Below, one piece after another: positions 35,402-43,937 of a DNA stretch of 64,000 nucleotides. A model generated the notes under the pieces. It ran no database searches. It was not told the origin of the DNA and saw only the letters and a list, made by a program, of their open reading frames with translations. Within the stretch, counting starts at the first letter, position 1, and each line of letters begins with the position of its first letter. Where the stretch lies: the NCBI GenBank assembly GCA_023460315.1, contig JAEWQO010000003.1:70173-134172 (forward strand). The letters are read 5' to 3'. This DNA comes from Actinomycetes bacterium (GTDB taxonomy: Bacteria; Actinomycetota; Coriobacteriia; Coriobacteriales; Eggerthellaceae). Both the position numbers and the translations under genes were made by a program.

Positions 35402-36262
35402 ATGAAGCCAACAGCACTCGACATATTCCACCCCGCCGTGCAAGGCTGTTACTTCGCAGCCGTTCTCGTGCTGTCAATGGTTGCCTTCCAGCCGGTCTGC
35501 ATCCTTATTTCCCTGTCTGCGGGGTTCGCCTATAGCGTGTTTCTCCGTGGCTGGCGGGCGAGCGGTCGGAGTCTGTTGTGGCAGGTACCGCTCATGCTGG
35601 TCATCATGGTGGTGAATCCCCTGTTCTCGGCATCGGGGTCGACGGAGCTTTTTCGCATCGGTGTGCGTGCCGTCTATCTTGAGAGCTTGGTCTACGGCAT
35701 GTGCATGGGCGCTTTGCTGGTCTCAGTCGTCCTGTGGTTCTCCAACGCCTCGCGCGTGCTCACCATGGACAAGGTCATGGCACTTTTCGGCAACGGTGCG
35801 CCGACCATCGCCCTCATGCTTTCCATGGCCGCGCGTCTCGTCCCCCAGTTCGTGCGACGCGGCATCGAAATTGACACGGTGCAGCGTGCCTGCTCTGGCG
35901 CCCGTCCGCGCAGCGCGCGGGAACGGACCTCTTCTCGCATCAGGCTTTCCTCGGTACTTATGGGGTGGGGCATGGAGGATTCTCTTGAGGCGGCCGATGC
36001 CATGCGTGCCCGGGGCTGGGGTTCGTCACGCAGGAGAACTGTCTACAGCCGCTACCGCTTCCGCACGGCAGACGCCATCGCACTGGCCATCGTGATCGCA
36101 TTCGTTGCCGTGAGCGCCTTTCTCGTCTGGATCGCCTGCGCGCAGTTCACGTTCTATCCGAAGCTGAGCACGCTTGCGCTATGGTGGGGCTACGTGCCCT
36201 ATGCGGTTTTCCTGTTGTTGCCCATGGGATTGCAGCTTGCAGAGGAGATCAGGTGGATGTGA
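35402..36262 (+). CDS. ECF transporter T component (B12 locus)
   Basis: A 286-residue membrane protein of the EcfT/CbiQ fold with about six TM helices. The coupling helices carry the Ala-Arg-Gly motif MRARGWGSSRRR near residue 200 and a preceding LVPQFVRRGIEIDTVQRA segment. It begins with MKPTALDIFHPAVQ; FHP-like openings are common in group II T proteins. It is 30 bases after the DUF4430 gene and overlaps the ATPase gene by 10 bases. It would transmit ATPase movement to the S component encoded at the end of the operon. Confidence 0.9.
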   Translation: MKPTALDIFHPAVQGCYFAAVLVLSMVAFQPVCILISLSAGFAYSVFLRGWRASGRSLLWQVPLMLVIMVVNPLFSASGSTELFRIGVRAVYLESLVYGMCMGALLVSVVLWFSNASRVLTMDKVMALFGNGAPTIALMLSMAARLVPQFVRRGIEIDTVQRACSGARPRSARERTSSRIRLSSVLMGWGMEDSLEAADAMRARGWGSSRRRTVYSRYRFRTADAIALAIVIAFVAVSAFLVWIACAQFTFYPKLSTLALWWGYVPYAVFLLLPMGLQLAEEIRWM

Positions 36263-37896
36263 TAGAAAGCGCTTCGAACGAGGAACGGAGGCGGGGTGAC
36301 GCGTCGGATCGCTCCCTGTCGCCAGCCATTGAAACGGCATGCTTCTCGTTTGCCTATCCCGGGTGTGACCCCGTGTTCGAGAGGCTGGACTGGCGGGTGC
36401 CTCGAGGGTCGTTCGCGCTTCTTGTGGGTGCGACGGGAAGCGGAAAGACCACGCTCCTTCGCAATCTCAAGCCCGAGATCGCTCCCGTGGGCGATCGGTG
36501 GGGAACCGTCCAGGTGTTGGGGAAGTCCCTTGACGACTGGGATGAATCTGAATCGGCTGCGGGCATCGGGTACGTGGCCCAGAGTCCCGAAAATCAGATC
36601 GTGTGCGACACCGTTTGGCATGAGCTGGCGTTCGGCCTGGAGAATCTTGGGGCGTCGCAGGATGCCATGCGGCGCCACGTGGCAGAGGTGGCGCACTTTT
36701 TCGGCATCGAACCGTGGATCCGCGCATCGACTGCCGATCTCTCAGGCGGGCAGAAACAGATGGTGAATCTGGCGGCGGTTTTGGCCATGCAGCCGCAGGT
36801 GCTGCTCCTCGACGAGCCGACCGCGCAGCTGGATCCGGTGGGGGAGAAGAATTTTCTCCATGCCCTGTTCCGCATCAATCGGGAGTTGGGCATTACCGTG
36901 GTGGTGGCCACCCACGCTCCCGAATCCATGGTTGACTACGCGACCGGGTGTTCCGAGCTTGAGGAGAGCGGGATGAGAGAGGTTTCTCTCGACCGTTTTC
37001 GGCCCGAGGGAGCCGAAGGGTGGGCGAGTTTGCACCTGCCGCCGCGTCCTTCGGATCGCAACGGGTGCGACACCGCTGCTCTCAACGGAAGAGCTGTCTC
37101 TTCTGCGGCGGATGCCGAGCTGGCTTGCGACACGGTTTCCAATCCCGCAATTGAGGTGCGTGCGGCGTTCTTCCGCTATGCGAAGGATGCCGCGTGGGTG
37201 CTGCGAGGGTGTGACCTTTCCGTGCGCGCCGGCAGCCTGCACGCGATTGTCGGCGGCAACGGCAGCGGCAAGTCAACGTTGCTGCGGCTGGCGGCCGGCG
37301 TGCTCAAGCCCGAGCGGGGACGGGTGCGCAATGCGCTTTCGCGGGCTCAGGCACTTGTGCCACAAGATCCCAAGGCGCTGTTCGTGTGCGACACGGTTTG
37401 GGAGGAGGCGGTCGAATGGCAGGCGCGCTGTGGCTATGACGATACGGCAGCGCACGAGGCCCTGGGCGCGTTCGGCCTCGACGGCCTATTGGGCCGTCAT
37501 CCCTTCGACCTTTCCGGGGGGCAGCAGCAGAAGCTCGCGCTCGTCAAGGTCCTGCTCACGAAACCGGACCTGCTCCTGCTCGACGAGCCGACGAAGGGCT
37601 TGGACGTTCCCTCGAAATATGATGTCGCCCAAAAGCTGCTTTCGCTTGTCCGCGGAGGGAAGACCATCATGCTCTCGACGCATGACCTTGCCTTTGCCTC
37701 GCAGGTTGCTGACACGGTGACCATGCTGTTCGATGGCGAGGCTGCCTGCACCGAGCCGACTGACGCCTTCTTTGCGGGGAATCTGTTCTATCGGCCCTCC
37801 TATGACGGGTTCCTGCGTTGCTTTGCCCGGGGACATCGGCCTGCCGTCTCCTTCCCGCAAGGCGACAGGGGACAGGGCGGGGAGCCGCCATGCTAG
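36253..37896 (+). CDS. ECF transporter double ATPase (fused A subunits, B12 locus)
   Basis: A 547-residue fusion of two ABC ATPase domains. Domain 1: Walker A GATGSGKTT near 62, signature LSGGQKQM, Walker B VLLLDEPTAQLDP. Domain 2: Walker A GGNGSGKST near 335, signature LSGGQQQK, Walker B LLLLDEPTKGLD. Q-loops AQSPENQIV and VPQDPKALF are ECF-type. The fusion is the self-contained form used by many dedicated ECF systems. The GTG at 36253, with GAGGAG five bases upstream, overlaps the T gene; a second GTG at 36259 is possible. It overlaps the S gene by 7 bases. Confidence 0.92.
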   Translation: MDVIESASNEERRRGDASDRSLSPAIETACFSFAYPGCDPVFERLDWRVPRGSFALLVGATGSGKTTLLRNLKPEIAPVGDRWGTVQVLGKSLDDWDESESAAGIGYVAQSPENQIVCDTVWHELAFGLENLGASQDAMRRHVAEVAHFFGIEPWIRASTADLSGGQKQMVNLAAVLAMQPQVLLLDEPTAQLDPVGEKNFLHALFRINRELGITVVVATHAPESMVDYATGCSELEESGMREVSLDRFRPEGAEGWASLHLPPRPSDRNGCDTAALNGRAVSSAADAELACDTVSNPAIEVRAAFFRYAKDAAWVLRGCDLSVRAGSLHAIVGGNGSGKSTLLRLAAGVLKPERGRVRNALSRAQALVPQDPKALFVCDTVWEEAVEWQARCGYDDTAAHEALGAFGLDGLLGRHPFDLSGGQQQKLALVKVLLTKPDLLLLDEPTKGLDVPSKYDVAQKLLSLVRGGKTIMLSTHDLAFASQVADTVTMLFDGEAACTEPTDAFFAGNLFYRPSYDGFLRCFARGHRPAVSFPQGDRGQGGEPPC

Positions 37897-38594
37897 CTGC
37901 GGCGTTGCGAAAGCTCGAGGTGCCCTTTCTCGTTGCGGTGCCGTTGGCGTTGGGCCTGTGCGCGTATTTTCAATTCGATCAGACGGCCCTGCTCACCCTC
38001 GGTGTCGTCATGGTGGCGATGGGCGTGTTCTTTGCCAGCTACGAGGCATCGCGTCCCGCATTGCGCCAAATCATGCCTACGGTCGTCCTCGGCGCGCTTG
38101 CGGCTGCCGGACGCATGCTGTTTGCTCCTTTTCCCAGCTTCAAACCGGTTTCCGCAATTTGCATCGTCGCTGGCGTCGTGTTTGGACGCCGCAGCGGCTT
38201 CATGGTGGGCGCGCTTGCGGCGCTCGTGTCGAACTTCTTTTTCGGCCAAGGGCCGTGGACTCCTTGGCAGATGTATGCGTGGGGGCTCGTCGGATACGGT
38301 GCGGGCGTGCTTGCCGATCGGGGAGCCTTTGATCGCAAGCCGGTGGTCTATGGGTACGGGTTTTGCTCGGCCATGCTCTATGGCTTCCTGCTCAACTCCT
38401 GGTATCTTGTCGGATTCGTTCATCCCATCACCTGGCCGGCCGCTGTTGCCACCTATGCCGCAGGCTTTCCGCTCGATTGCGTCCACGGGGTGGCTACCGT
38501 GGTGTTCCTGCTGGCCATCTTCATTCCCTGGCGAAGGAAGCTCGAACGGATCAGGCGCAAGTATAATCTCGTCGCCGACGGTTCGCGTCCCTGA
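37890..38594 (+). CDS. ECF transporter S component, CblT/CbrT-like (cobalamin)
   Basis: A 234-residue membrane protein with about six TM helices. The stretch AAAGRMLFAPFPSFKPVSAICIVAGVVFGRRSGFMVGALAALVSNFFFGQGPWTPWQMYAWGLVGYGAGVLAD is the hallmark of the CblT/CbrT S-component group, for which vitamin B12 transport has been shown in a lactobacillus homologue. The ATG at 37890 overlaps the ATPase gene. The riboswitch and the neighbouring PduO and DUF4430 genes support cobalamin or a corrinoid precursor as substrate. It is the last gene of the operon. Confidence 0.85.
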   Translation: MLAAALRKLEVPFLVAVPLALGLCAYFQFDQTALLTLGVVMVAMGVFFASYEASRPALRQIMPTVVLGALAAAGRMLFAPFPSFKPVSAICIVAGVVFGRRSGFMVGALAALVSNFFFGQGPWTPWQMYAWGLVGYGAGVLADRGAFDRKPVVYGYGFCSAMLYGFLLNSWYLVGFVHPITWPAAVATYAAGFPLDCVHGVATVVFLLAIFIPWRRKLERIRRKYNLVADGSRP

Positions 38595-38938
38595 TCCGTC
38601 TTTCCTCAGGCCTGCCCTGACGCGTTTGCTGGGGGAGCGGCATCCGTGCCGATGCGGAAAACCCGTCTGCCAGTCAGCCGTCTCCGTGCCTTGGAGGGCG
38701 GGAACCGCTGCCAGTCCTCCGCACTTCCCGCCTTCTCAAGGAAATTTTGGGCAAAAGGGAAAATATTGATGGACGAAACCATCTCGCTCCGGTAACATAA
38801 GCACTCAAAAGTTAGCCAAAGCTAATATTTTTGGTTTGATCGGGATTGATCGGTGGCGAAAACAGCCCTGTTCGCCGTGGTCGAGGAACGGTGGGCTTTG
38901 GGGAAGGTTCTCCCATTCGTCTCATTGAGGAGATGCTT
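38595..38938 (+). other. Leader region of the IrtAB-like/ECF locus
   Basis: About 340 bases without a gene. It holds a long interrupted hairpin at 38691-38739 (arms containing GGCGGGAA / TTCCCGCC), possibly the terminator of the B12 operon although no T-tract follows. A 9-base direct repeat CTGCCAGTC lies at 38667 and 38708, and the palindrome TTAGCCAAAGCTAA is annotated separately. The dense GC structure between 38630 and 38740 could be an RNA element, but it does not match a riboswitch class I recognise. Confidence 0.45.
38812..38825 (+). promoter_or_regulatory. Candidate metalloregulator (DtxR-like) operator
   Basis: TTAGC-CAAA-GCTAA, flanked by AAAA and TTTT, about 115 bases before the first ABC gene. 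Iron-dependent DtxR/IdeR sites have TTAG..CTAA half-sites. The downstream IrtAB-like genes fit iron control, but the match is partial. Confidence 0.35.
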
Positions 38939-40693
38939 ATGGATTCAGCTGAGGGGCGTGTCTATTCTCGCCTGATAGAGCCGGTGCGGGCAAAGATGGT
39001 GCTGGGAGTCATCATGGCCGCCGTGTCGGCAGTATGCTCGTTTGTTCCTTATGTGGCCATAACGCATGTTGCACAGCGCGCCCTGGCGGAAGGAATTCCT
39101 CCTTTCGAAGAGCTTGTGCCGTGGGTCGCGCTTGCGATTGGTGGCGCTTTGGCGGGTCGGTTCATCTTCTCCCTGGCCACCGGCATCTGCCATGTGGCCG
39201 ATGCGGACTTCCGCGTCAATGCGCGCACCATCCTTATCGACCATTTGGGAAAGATACCTCTTGGTTGGTTTTCAGACAACAGCTCGGCCGAGGTCAAGCA
39301 GGGTGCGACCGACGACGTTCTCAATATGCATCAGTCGGTCGGGCATGCGCCGGTTGATGTTACCACAGCCGTTCTGTCTCCCGCCCTGCCCTTGCTCTAT
39401 CTGTTTGCCGTCGATTGGCGCATGGCGTTGATCCTTCTGGCCTATTTCGTGCTGGTCGTGGGAGTGGCTGCTCCGTTCATGTTCAAGGATTTCGCCACCC
39501 TCAACGCGCGCTACAACGATTCTGTTGTGGAGTTGTCGGCTGCGACGGTGGAGATGGTGGAGGGGATATCGGTCATCAAAACCTTCGGGAACGCCAGCCG
39601 CGCAAGTCGTCGCTTTTCGGAAGCGGTCACCAACCTCTCCAGAATATGCTACGTGTGGACGAAAAAGACCGGCGGTCCGTCAGCGATCATCTTCGCCTTG
39701 TTCTCGCCGGCCTCCATGCTGGTCGTGCTGCTTGCCCTAGCACTCTGGTTTCTCTCCTCAGGATGGACGGACTTGTCACATTGCGTGCCGTTCCTTGTGC
39801 TCGGCGTGGGGGTGCCCTCATCGTTCATCAATCTGTTCTCGACGGTTCGGTTTCTTCAACAGTCTCTTATCGCAGCGGGGCACATTGGATCGATTCTCGC
39901 CGTCCAGCCGCTCGAGGAGCCACGCGAGCCAAGGACCGTCGCCGAGAACGATTTGACCCTCACGTTCGACCAGGTCTCCTTCTCATACGGAGAAGAAGCG
40001 CCGTTGGCACTGCGCGAGGTGGAGGCAACCCTTGAACCCGACACGGTCGTCGCTCTCGTGGGGGCGTCGGGCTCGGGCAAGACGACGTTTGCGCGTCTGA
40101 TCCCCCGTTTTTGGGATCCCACCGGCGGTCGCATTGCCATCAGCGGAGTCGGCTTGCGCGAGATGGAGACGTCGCATGTGCTGTCCAAGGTTGCAATCGT
40201 CTTCCAGGACACCATTGTTCTGCGGGAGTCCATCAAAGACAACATTCGCCTCGCTCGGCCCGACGCGAGTGATGAGGAGGTCGTGGCCGCTGCAAGAAGC
40301 GCCCAGATCCATGAGCGCATCAAGGAGCTTCCGCATGGCTATGACACGGTGATCGGGGGGGACGAGGGCCAACTGTCCGGCGGCGAGCAGCAGCGCGTTG
40401 CCATCGCCCGTGCCATGCTCCAGGATGCGTCGATCCTGGTTCTCGACGAAGCCACTGCACATGCCGATCCGGAAAACGAGGTGGCCATCCAAGAGGCTCT
40501 GTCGAACCTCGCACGGGGAAGGACCACGGTGGTCATCGCCCATCGGCTCAACACCATCGTCCATGCCGATCAGATACTTGTTCTGAGCGAGGGCCGAATC
40601 GTCGAGCGGGGACGTCACGACGATCTTGTCGACAGCGGGGGAGTCTATGCCGCCCTTTGGAAGTCTCAGCAGATCGAAGGTGGTGTGAGATGA
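38939..40693 (+). CDS. ABC transporter half-molecule (IrtA/YbtP-like permease-ATPase)
   Basis: 584 residues: six TM helices (about 1-310) fused to an ABC ATPase domain with Walker A GASGSGKTT, signature LSGGEQQR and Walker B ILVLDEATAHADPENE. The ATAxADPENE form is typical of the IrtAB/YbtPQ siderophore-importing branch of exporter-fold transporters. The ATG at 38939 is chosen because GAGGAG lies six bases upstream; the in-frame ATG two codons earlier is too close to it. It overlaps the next half-transporter by four bases and should form a heterodimer with it. Confidence 0.85.
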   Translation: MDSAEGRVYSRLIEPVRAKMVLGVIMAAVSAVCSFVPYVAITHVAQRALAEGIPPFEELVPWVALAIGGALAGRFIFSLATGICHVADADFRVNARTILIDHLGKIPLGWFSDNSSAEVKQGATDDVLNMHQSVGHAPVDVTTAVLSPALPLLYLFAVDWRMALILLAYFVLVVGVAAPFMFKDFATLNARYNDSVVELSAATVEMVEGISVIKTFGNASRASRRFSEAVTNLSRICYVWTKKTGGPSAIIFALFSPASMLVVLLALALWFLSSGWTDLSHCVPFLVLGVGVPSSFINLFSTVRFLQQSLIAAGHIGSILAVQPLEEPREPRTVAENDLTLTFDQVSFSYGEEAPLALREVEATLEPDTVVALVGASGSGKTTFARLIPRFWDPTGGRIAISGVGLREMETSHVLSKVAIVFQDTIVLRESIKDNIRLARPDASDEEVVAAARSAQIHERIKELPHGYDTVIGGDEGQLSGGEQQRVAIARAMLQDASILVLDEATAHADPENEVAIQEALSNLARGRTTVVIAHRLNTIVHADQILVLSEGRIVERGRHDDLVDSGGVYAALWKSQQIEGGVR

Positions 40694-42420
40694 TCGTCGA
40701 ACGAATTGACAAGCTCGCGGGCATGAAGACCGGCACGAGGCTTCAGCTCCTGCTGTATGTCTTCTGCGGAATCTTGGAAGGCGTGATTTACGTTTTATTG
40801 CTGCCCCTTCTGCGTTCGCTGGTCGCGGGGGACTATGGAGCGGCCCTTGGCCAGCTCGTCGTCGTGATCGTTTTGGGCATTGTGCATTGCTCCATAAGCT
40901 ATCTGGCAGATCTCAGGGGTTATTTCGTGGGCATCGATCAGGTAAACCAGTCCATTCAACGGCGGGTGGGCGACCATGTGGCGAGGTTGCCGCTGGGGTG
41001 GTTCACCGGCGAACGCGCTGGGCAGATATCGACGCTTCTCAGCAAAAACCTGCAGATGGTGATGAACCTTCCGAGCATGTTTCTCAAGCAACTCACCCTG
41101 TCCATTACAACTCCCTGCATTGTCGCCCTCCTGTTCTTCTTTGTTGATTGGCGCATCGGCCTGGCCTTTGTCGTCATGGTGCCGTTCTTGGTCGTTGGTG
41201 CGCGGGCGATGCAGCATAATGCCGGAGAGGGCCATCGCGAAGAAGAAAAGGCTAATTCTGAGCTTGCGGCCCGGGTCCTCGAATTCGCCCATGCCCAGCC
41301 TGTCCTGCGTGCGTCGAGCCGGGGGGAGAAGGGGTGGGCGCCTCTGGAGGGCATCGTGCGCGGCGAGCGTGAGGCCACCATTGCCACGCTCAACAGGACC
41401 TCGCGCCCTATCGCGCTGTACACGCTGGTGATTCAGGTCATCTTTGCCCTCGTGTTCGTGGTGTCGACCTACCTGCTCGGCGACGGCTCGCTCGATCTTG
41501 CCTCATATGTTTTTGTGGCGGTGATATCCTTGCGCTTCATCGATCCGCTCCAGCAAATCGGACAGCAGGGGATGGCCATCCGCGTCGCTCGCAACGCCAT
41601 CGACGAGGCGGAGGACATCATGGATGCGCAGCCTCTTGCGGCACCCGAGGCTCCGTGCGAGCCACGGGGATCGGCGGTCGTGTTCGACAAAGTCGATTTT
41701 TCCTATGACGGCAAGCGCGCCATTCTCAAACAGGTCGATCTTGCGTGTCCCGAGAAAAGCCTGACTGCCCTTGTCGGGCCTTCGGGTTCGGGCAAGACCA
41801 CGCTCACCCGCCTGATTGCCCGGTTTTGGGATGTGGATGCAGGAAGCGTGAGCGTAGGAGGAGTCGATGTGCGCGACCTGAGCACCGAGACCCTGATGAG
41901 CCAGATATCGATGGTGTTTCAGGACGTGTACCTGTTCGACGGCACAATCGAGGAGAACATTCGGTTGGGTGCGCCTGACGCGAGTCGCGAGGAGGTGAGG
42001 AAGGCTGCGCATACGGCACGCCTCGACGAGGTTGTGGCCCGGTTGGAAAAGGGTTGGGACACACCGGTCGGAGAGGGAGGCAGCCGCTTGTCGGGTGGCG
42101 AGCGTCAGCGTGTCTCCATCGCCCGCGCTCTGATCAAGCATGCTCCCATCGTGCTGTTCGACGAGGCGACGGCTGCGCTCGACGCCGAGAACGAAGCGGC
42201 CATTGCCGCCGCCATGAGGCAGTTGTCCGCGACGAGCACCGTCATCGTGATCGCCCATCGCTTGTCCACCGTGGCTGCAGCCGACCAGATTGCCGTTGTG
42301 GAGGAAGGCCATATCACGCAGCTTGGCACGCATGTCGAGTTGATTGCGCGTCCTGGCAGATATCGCTCGTTCTGGAACGAGCGGGAACGCGCGGAGGGAT
42401 GGCATCTGGCCAACGAGTGA
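40690..42420 (+). CDS. ABC transporter half-molecule (IrtB/YbtQ-like permease-ATPase)
   Basis: 576 residues with six TM helices (about 15-300) and an ATPase domain: Walker A GPSGSGKTT, Q-loop VFQDVYLFDG, signature LSGGERQR, Walker B IVLFDEATAALDAENE. It is coupled to the preceding half-transporter by an ATGA overlap. A heterodimeric exporter-fold transporter placed directly upstream of an ECF importer suggests a role in import of an iron chelate or similar ligand, but drug or peptide export cannot be excluded from sequence alone. Confidence 0.85.
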   Translation: MIVERIDKLAGMKTGTRLQLLLYVFCGILEGVIYVLLLPLLRSLVAGDYGAALGQLVVVIVLGIVHCSISYLADLRGYFVGIDQVNQSIQRRVGDHVARLPLGWFTGERAGQISTLLSKNLQMVMNLPSMFLKQLTLSITTPCIVALLFFFVDWRIGLAFVVMVPFLVVGARAMQHNAGEGHREEEKANSELAARVLEFAHAQPVLRASSRGEKGWAPLEGIVRGEREATIATLNRTSRPIALYTLVIQVIFALVFVVSTYLLGDGSLDLASYVFVAVISLRFIDPLQQIGQQGMAIRVARNAIDEAEDIMDAQPLAAPEAPCEPRGSAVVFDKVDFSYDGKRAILKQVDLACPEKSLTALVGPSGSGKTTLTRLIARFWDVDAGSVSVGGVDVRDLSTETLMSQISMVFQDVYLFDGTIEENIRLGAPDASREEVRKAAHTARLDEVVARLEKGWDTPVGEGGSRLSGGERQRVSIARALIKHAPIVLFDEATAALDAENEAAIAAAMRQLSATSTVIVIAHRLSTVAAADQIAVVEEGHITQLGTHVELIARPGRYRSFWNERERAEGWHLANE

Positions 42421-42424
42421 ATGG

Positions 42425-42445
42425 TCGGGATGGATGACATCCCGA
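42425..42445 (+). other. Intercistronic hairpin before the MptD-type gene
   Basis: Perfect eight-base-pair stem TCGGGATG / CATCCCGA with a five-base loop immediately after the ABC gene stop. There is no T-tract, so it is more likely an mRNA-stability or processing element than a terminator. Confidence 0.45.
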
Positions 42446-42517
42446 TGGCGGGCATCAAAAAGGTGCGATACAAGCGGCGAATGAAGATGAACAGCGAGGA
42501 AAGGAAGTGCTTGGATC

Positions 42518-43171
42518 ATGGCAAAAGTTATCCAATCGTCAACCCCTGTGGGGCGGGATGCGTCGGCGAAGGCCTCTCCTTGGGGCATCAAGGAGGTCAT
42601 CACCACGGTGCTGCTAAGCGTTTTGATCATCGTCCTTCAGTTGGCAGTGGCCTCCCTATCGGTGTTCAGCATCGATTTCTCGATGGTGGCATCCACCGCC
42701 CTCGCCTGTTTTGTGGCTGCGCCCGTTTTCATGTTGATGACCATGAGGGTAAGGAAATTCGGGACGACCATCATCCTCGCCGCCCTGACGTCTCTCGCGT
42801 TTTGCGCGATGGGGAACTACTGGTACATGGTGCCCTTCTACCTTGCCGGCGGCCTCGTCGTCGATCTCATGCTGCTCAAGCAGGAGTGGCGCATCGACCC
42901 CAACAGGGTCTGCCTCGCGTGGACGGTTTACAGTGCAATGTATGTCGCTTCGTCCCTCCTGCCCATTGCCATCAATGTGAACGCCTATGTTGAAGAGGCC
43001 ACGACAGTGCGCATGCTGGACCAGTCTTACATCGATGCCTATCTCTTTTATTTTGGCCAGGTGGAATGGATTGTCGGCATCGTTGCCCTGACTGCCCTCG
43101 GCGGCTTTCTCGGCTCTTTGCTGGGAAAGAGGATGACGCGCAAGCATTTTGAAAAGGCGGGAGTGCTCTGA
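42518..43171 (+). CDS. MptD/Trep_Strep-family ECF transporter S component
   Basis: A 217-residue membrane protein with about six TM helices. KEVITTVLLSVLIIVLQLAVASLSVF, a central FGTTIILAALTSLAFCAMGNYWYMVPFYLAGGLVVDLML and a C-terminal LGGFLGSLLGKRMTRKHFEKAGVL ending match the MptD/Trep_Strep S-component family, whose substrate is not established (heme, iron chelates and others have been proposed). ATG 42518 follows GAGGAAAGG at some distance. It is followed immediately by its own T and double-A genes. Confidence 0.85.
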   Translation: MAKVIQSSTPVGRDASAKASPWGIKEVITTVLLSVLIIVLQLAVASLSVFSIDFSMVASTALACFVAAPVFMLMTMRVRKFGTTIILAALTSLAFCAMGNYWYMVPFYLAGGLVVDLMLLKQEWRIDPNRVCLAWTVYSAMYVASSLLPIAINVNAYVEEATTVRMLDQSYIDAYLFYFGQVEWIVGIVALTALGGFLGSLLGKRMTRKHFEKAGVL

Positions 43172-43172
43172 G

Positions 43173-43937
43173 ATGCCTCCGATGATCGAACAAGGGATGA
43201 CTTCTGCTCTCGAGTGCGGCACGGGGCGGGATACGGGCTTTTCGGTCGGCACCAAGATGGTCGTGCTCATCATTGTGGCGGTGACGCTTTCGTATCTTAG
43301 CAACACGTGGTTTTCGGCGGTGCTCGTCGGCCCTCTGCTGGCGTATGTGGCGCTGGGCGGGAAAGCGGCGCTCGCGCGGAAGCTGCTTGTGTCCTATGCC
43401 CTGCTGTTTGTCCTGTATGGCGCGATGTCCCTTTTCGATCTGAGGATTGCAATTTTGTCTCCCGTCCATATTTTCATGGCGTGGAAGGCCTTTCCCGCGG
43501 TCATTGCCGTCGTCGCCTTGGTGACAACGCCGCCGGGATTGATCAGCTCGTTTTTGGCGAGCTTCCACGTTCCGAAGAAGCTCATCGTGGGCATGTTGGT
43601 GATATTCCGCTTCTTTCCGACCATGGCTTCCGGGATGCGGCGCCTGGGAGATTCTCTGAAGAACAGAGGCCTTCTCTCGTTCAGGCAAGTCGTGGGCAAT
43701 CCACTTGACACGCTCGAATATCTGCTCGTTCCCCTGATGATGACGCTCATCAACAGCGCCGATCAGCTGGCCTCTTCCGCAGTCACCCGCGCGGCAGAGG
43801 CCCCTACGAAGAGAACGAGTTACTATCAGAGGACCCTGAGGGCGTCCGACTGCCTCTGCGTTGCCTCGTTTGCGATCCTTGCCGCCGTGACTTTGTGGAT
43901 GTCATCTGGCGGGATGACGGGGGGCTTGGCGGGATGA
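43173..43937 (+). CDS. ECF transporter T component (MptD locus)
   Basis: A 254-residue membrane protein of the EcfT/CbiQ family with about five TM helices. It has FHVPKKLIVGMLVIFRFFPTMASGMRRLGDSLKNRGLL, and a coupling motif SSAVTRAAEAP near residue 205. ATG 43173 lies one base after the S-gene stop, with GGGAG nine bases upstream. It overlaps the ATPase gene by four bases, so S, T and A are translated as one unit. Confidence 0.87.
   Translation: MPPMIEQGMTSALECGTGRDTGFSVGTKMVVLIIVAVTLSYLSNTWFSAVLVGPLLAYVALGGKAALARKLLVSYALLFVLYGAMSLFDLRIAILSPVHIFMAWKAFPAVIAVVALVTTPPGLISSFLASFHVPKKLIVGMLVIFRFFPTMASGMRRLGDSLKNRGLLSFRQVVGNPLDTLEYLLVPLMMTLINSADQLASSAVTRAAEAPTKRTSYYQRTLRASDCLCVASFAILAAVTLWMSSGGMTGGLAG

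Noticed and set aside
38595..38742. Second cobalamin riboswitch before the IrtAB-like genes
   Set aside because: GC-rich hairpins are present, but the GGTGxxAATCC core and B12 box could not be aligned.
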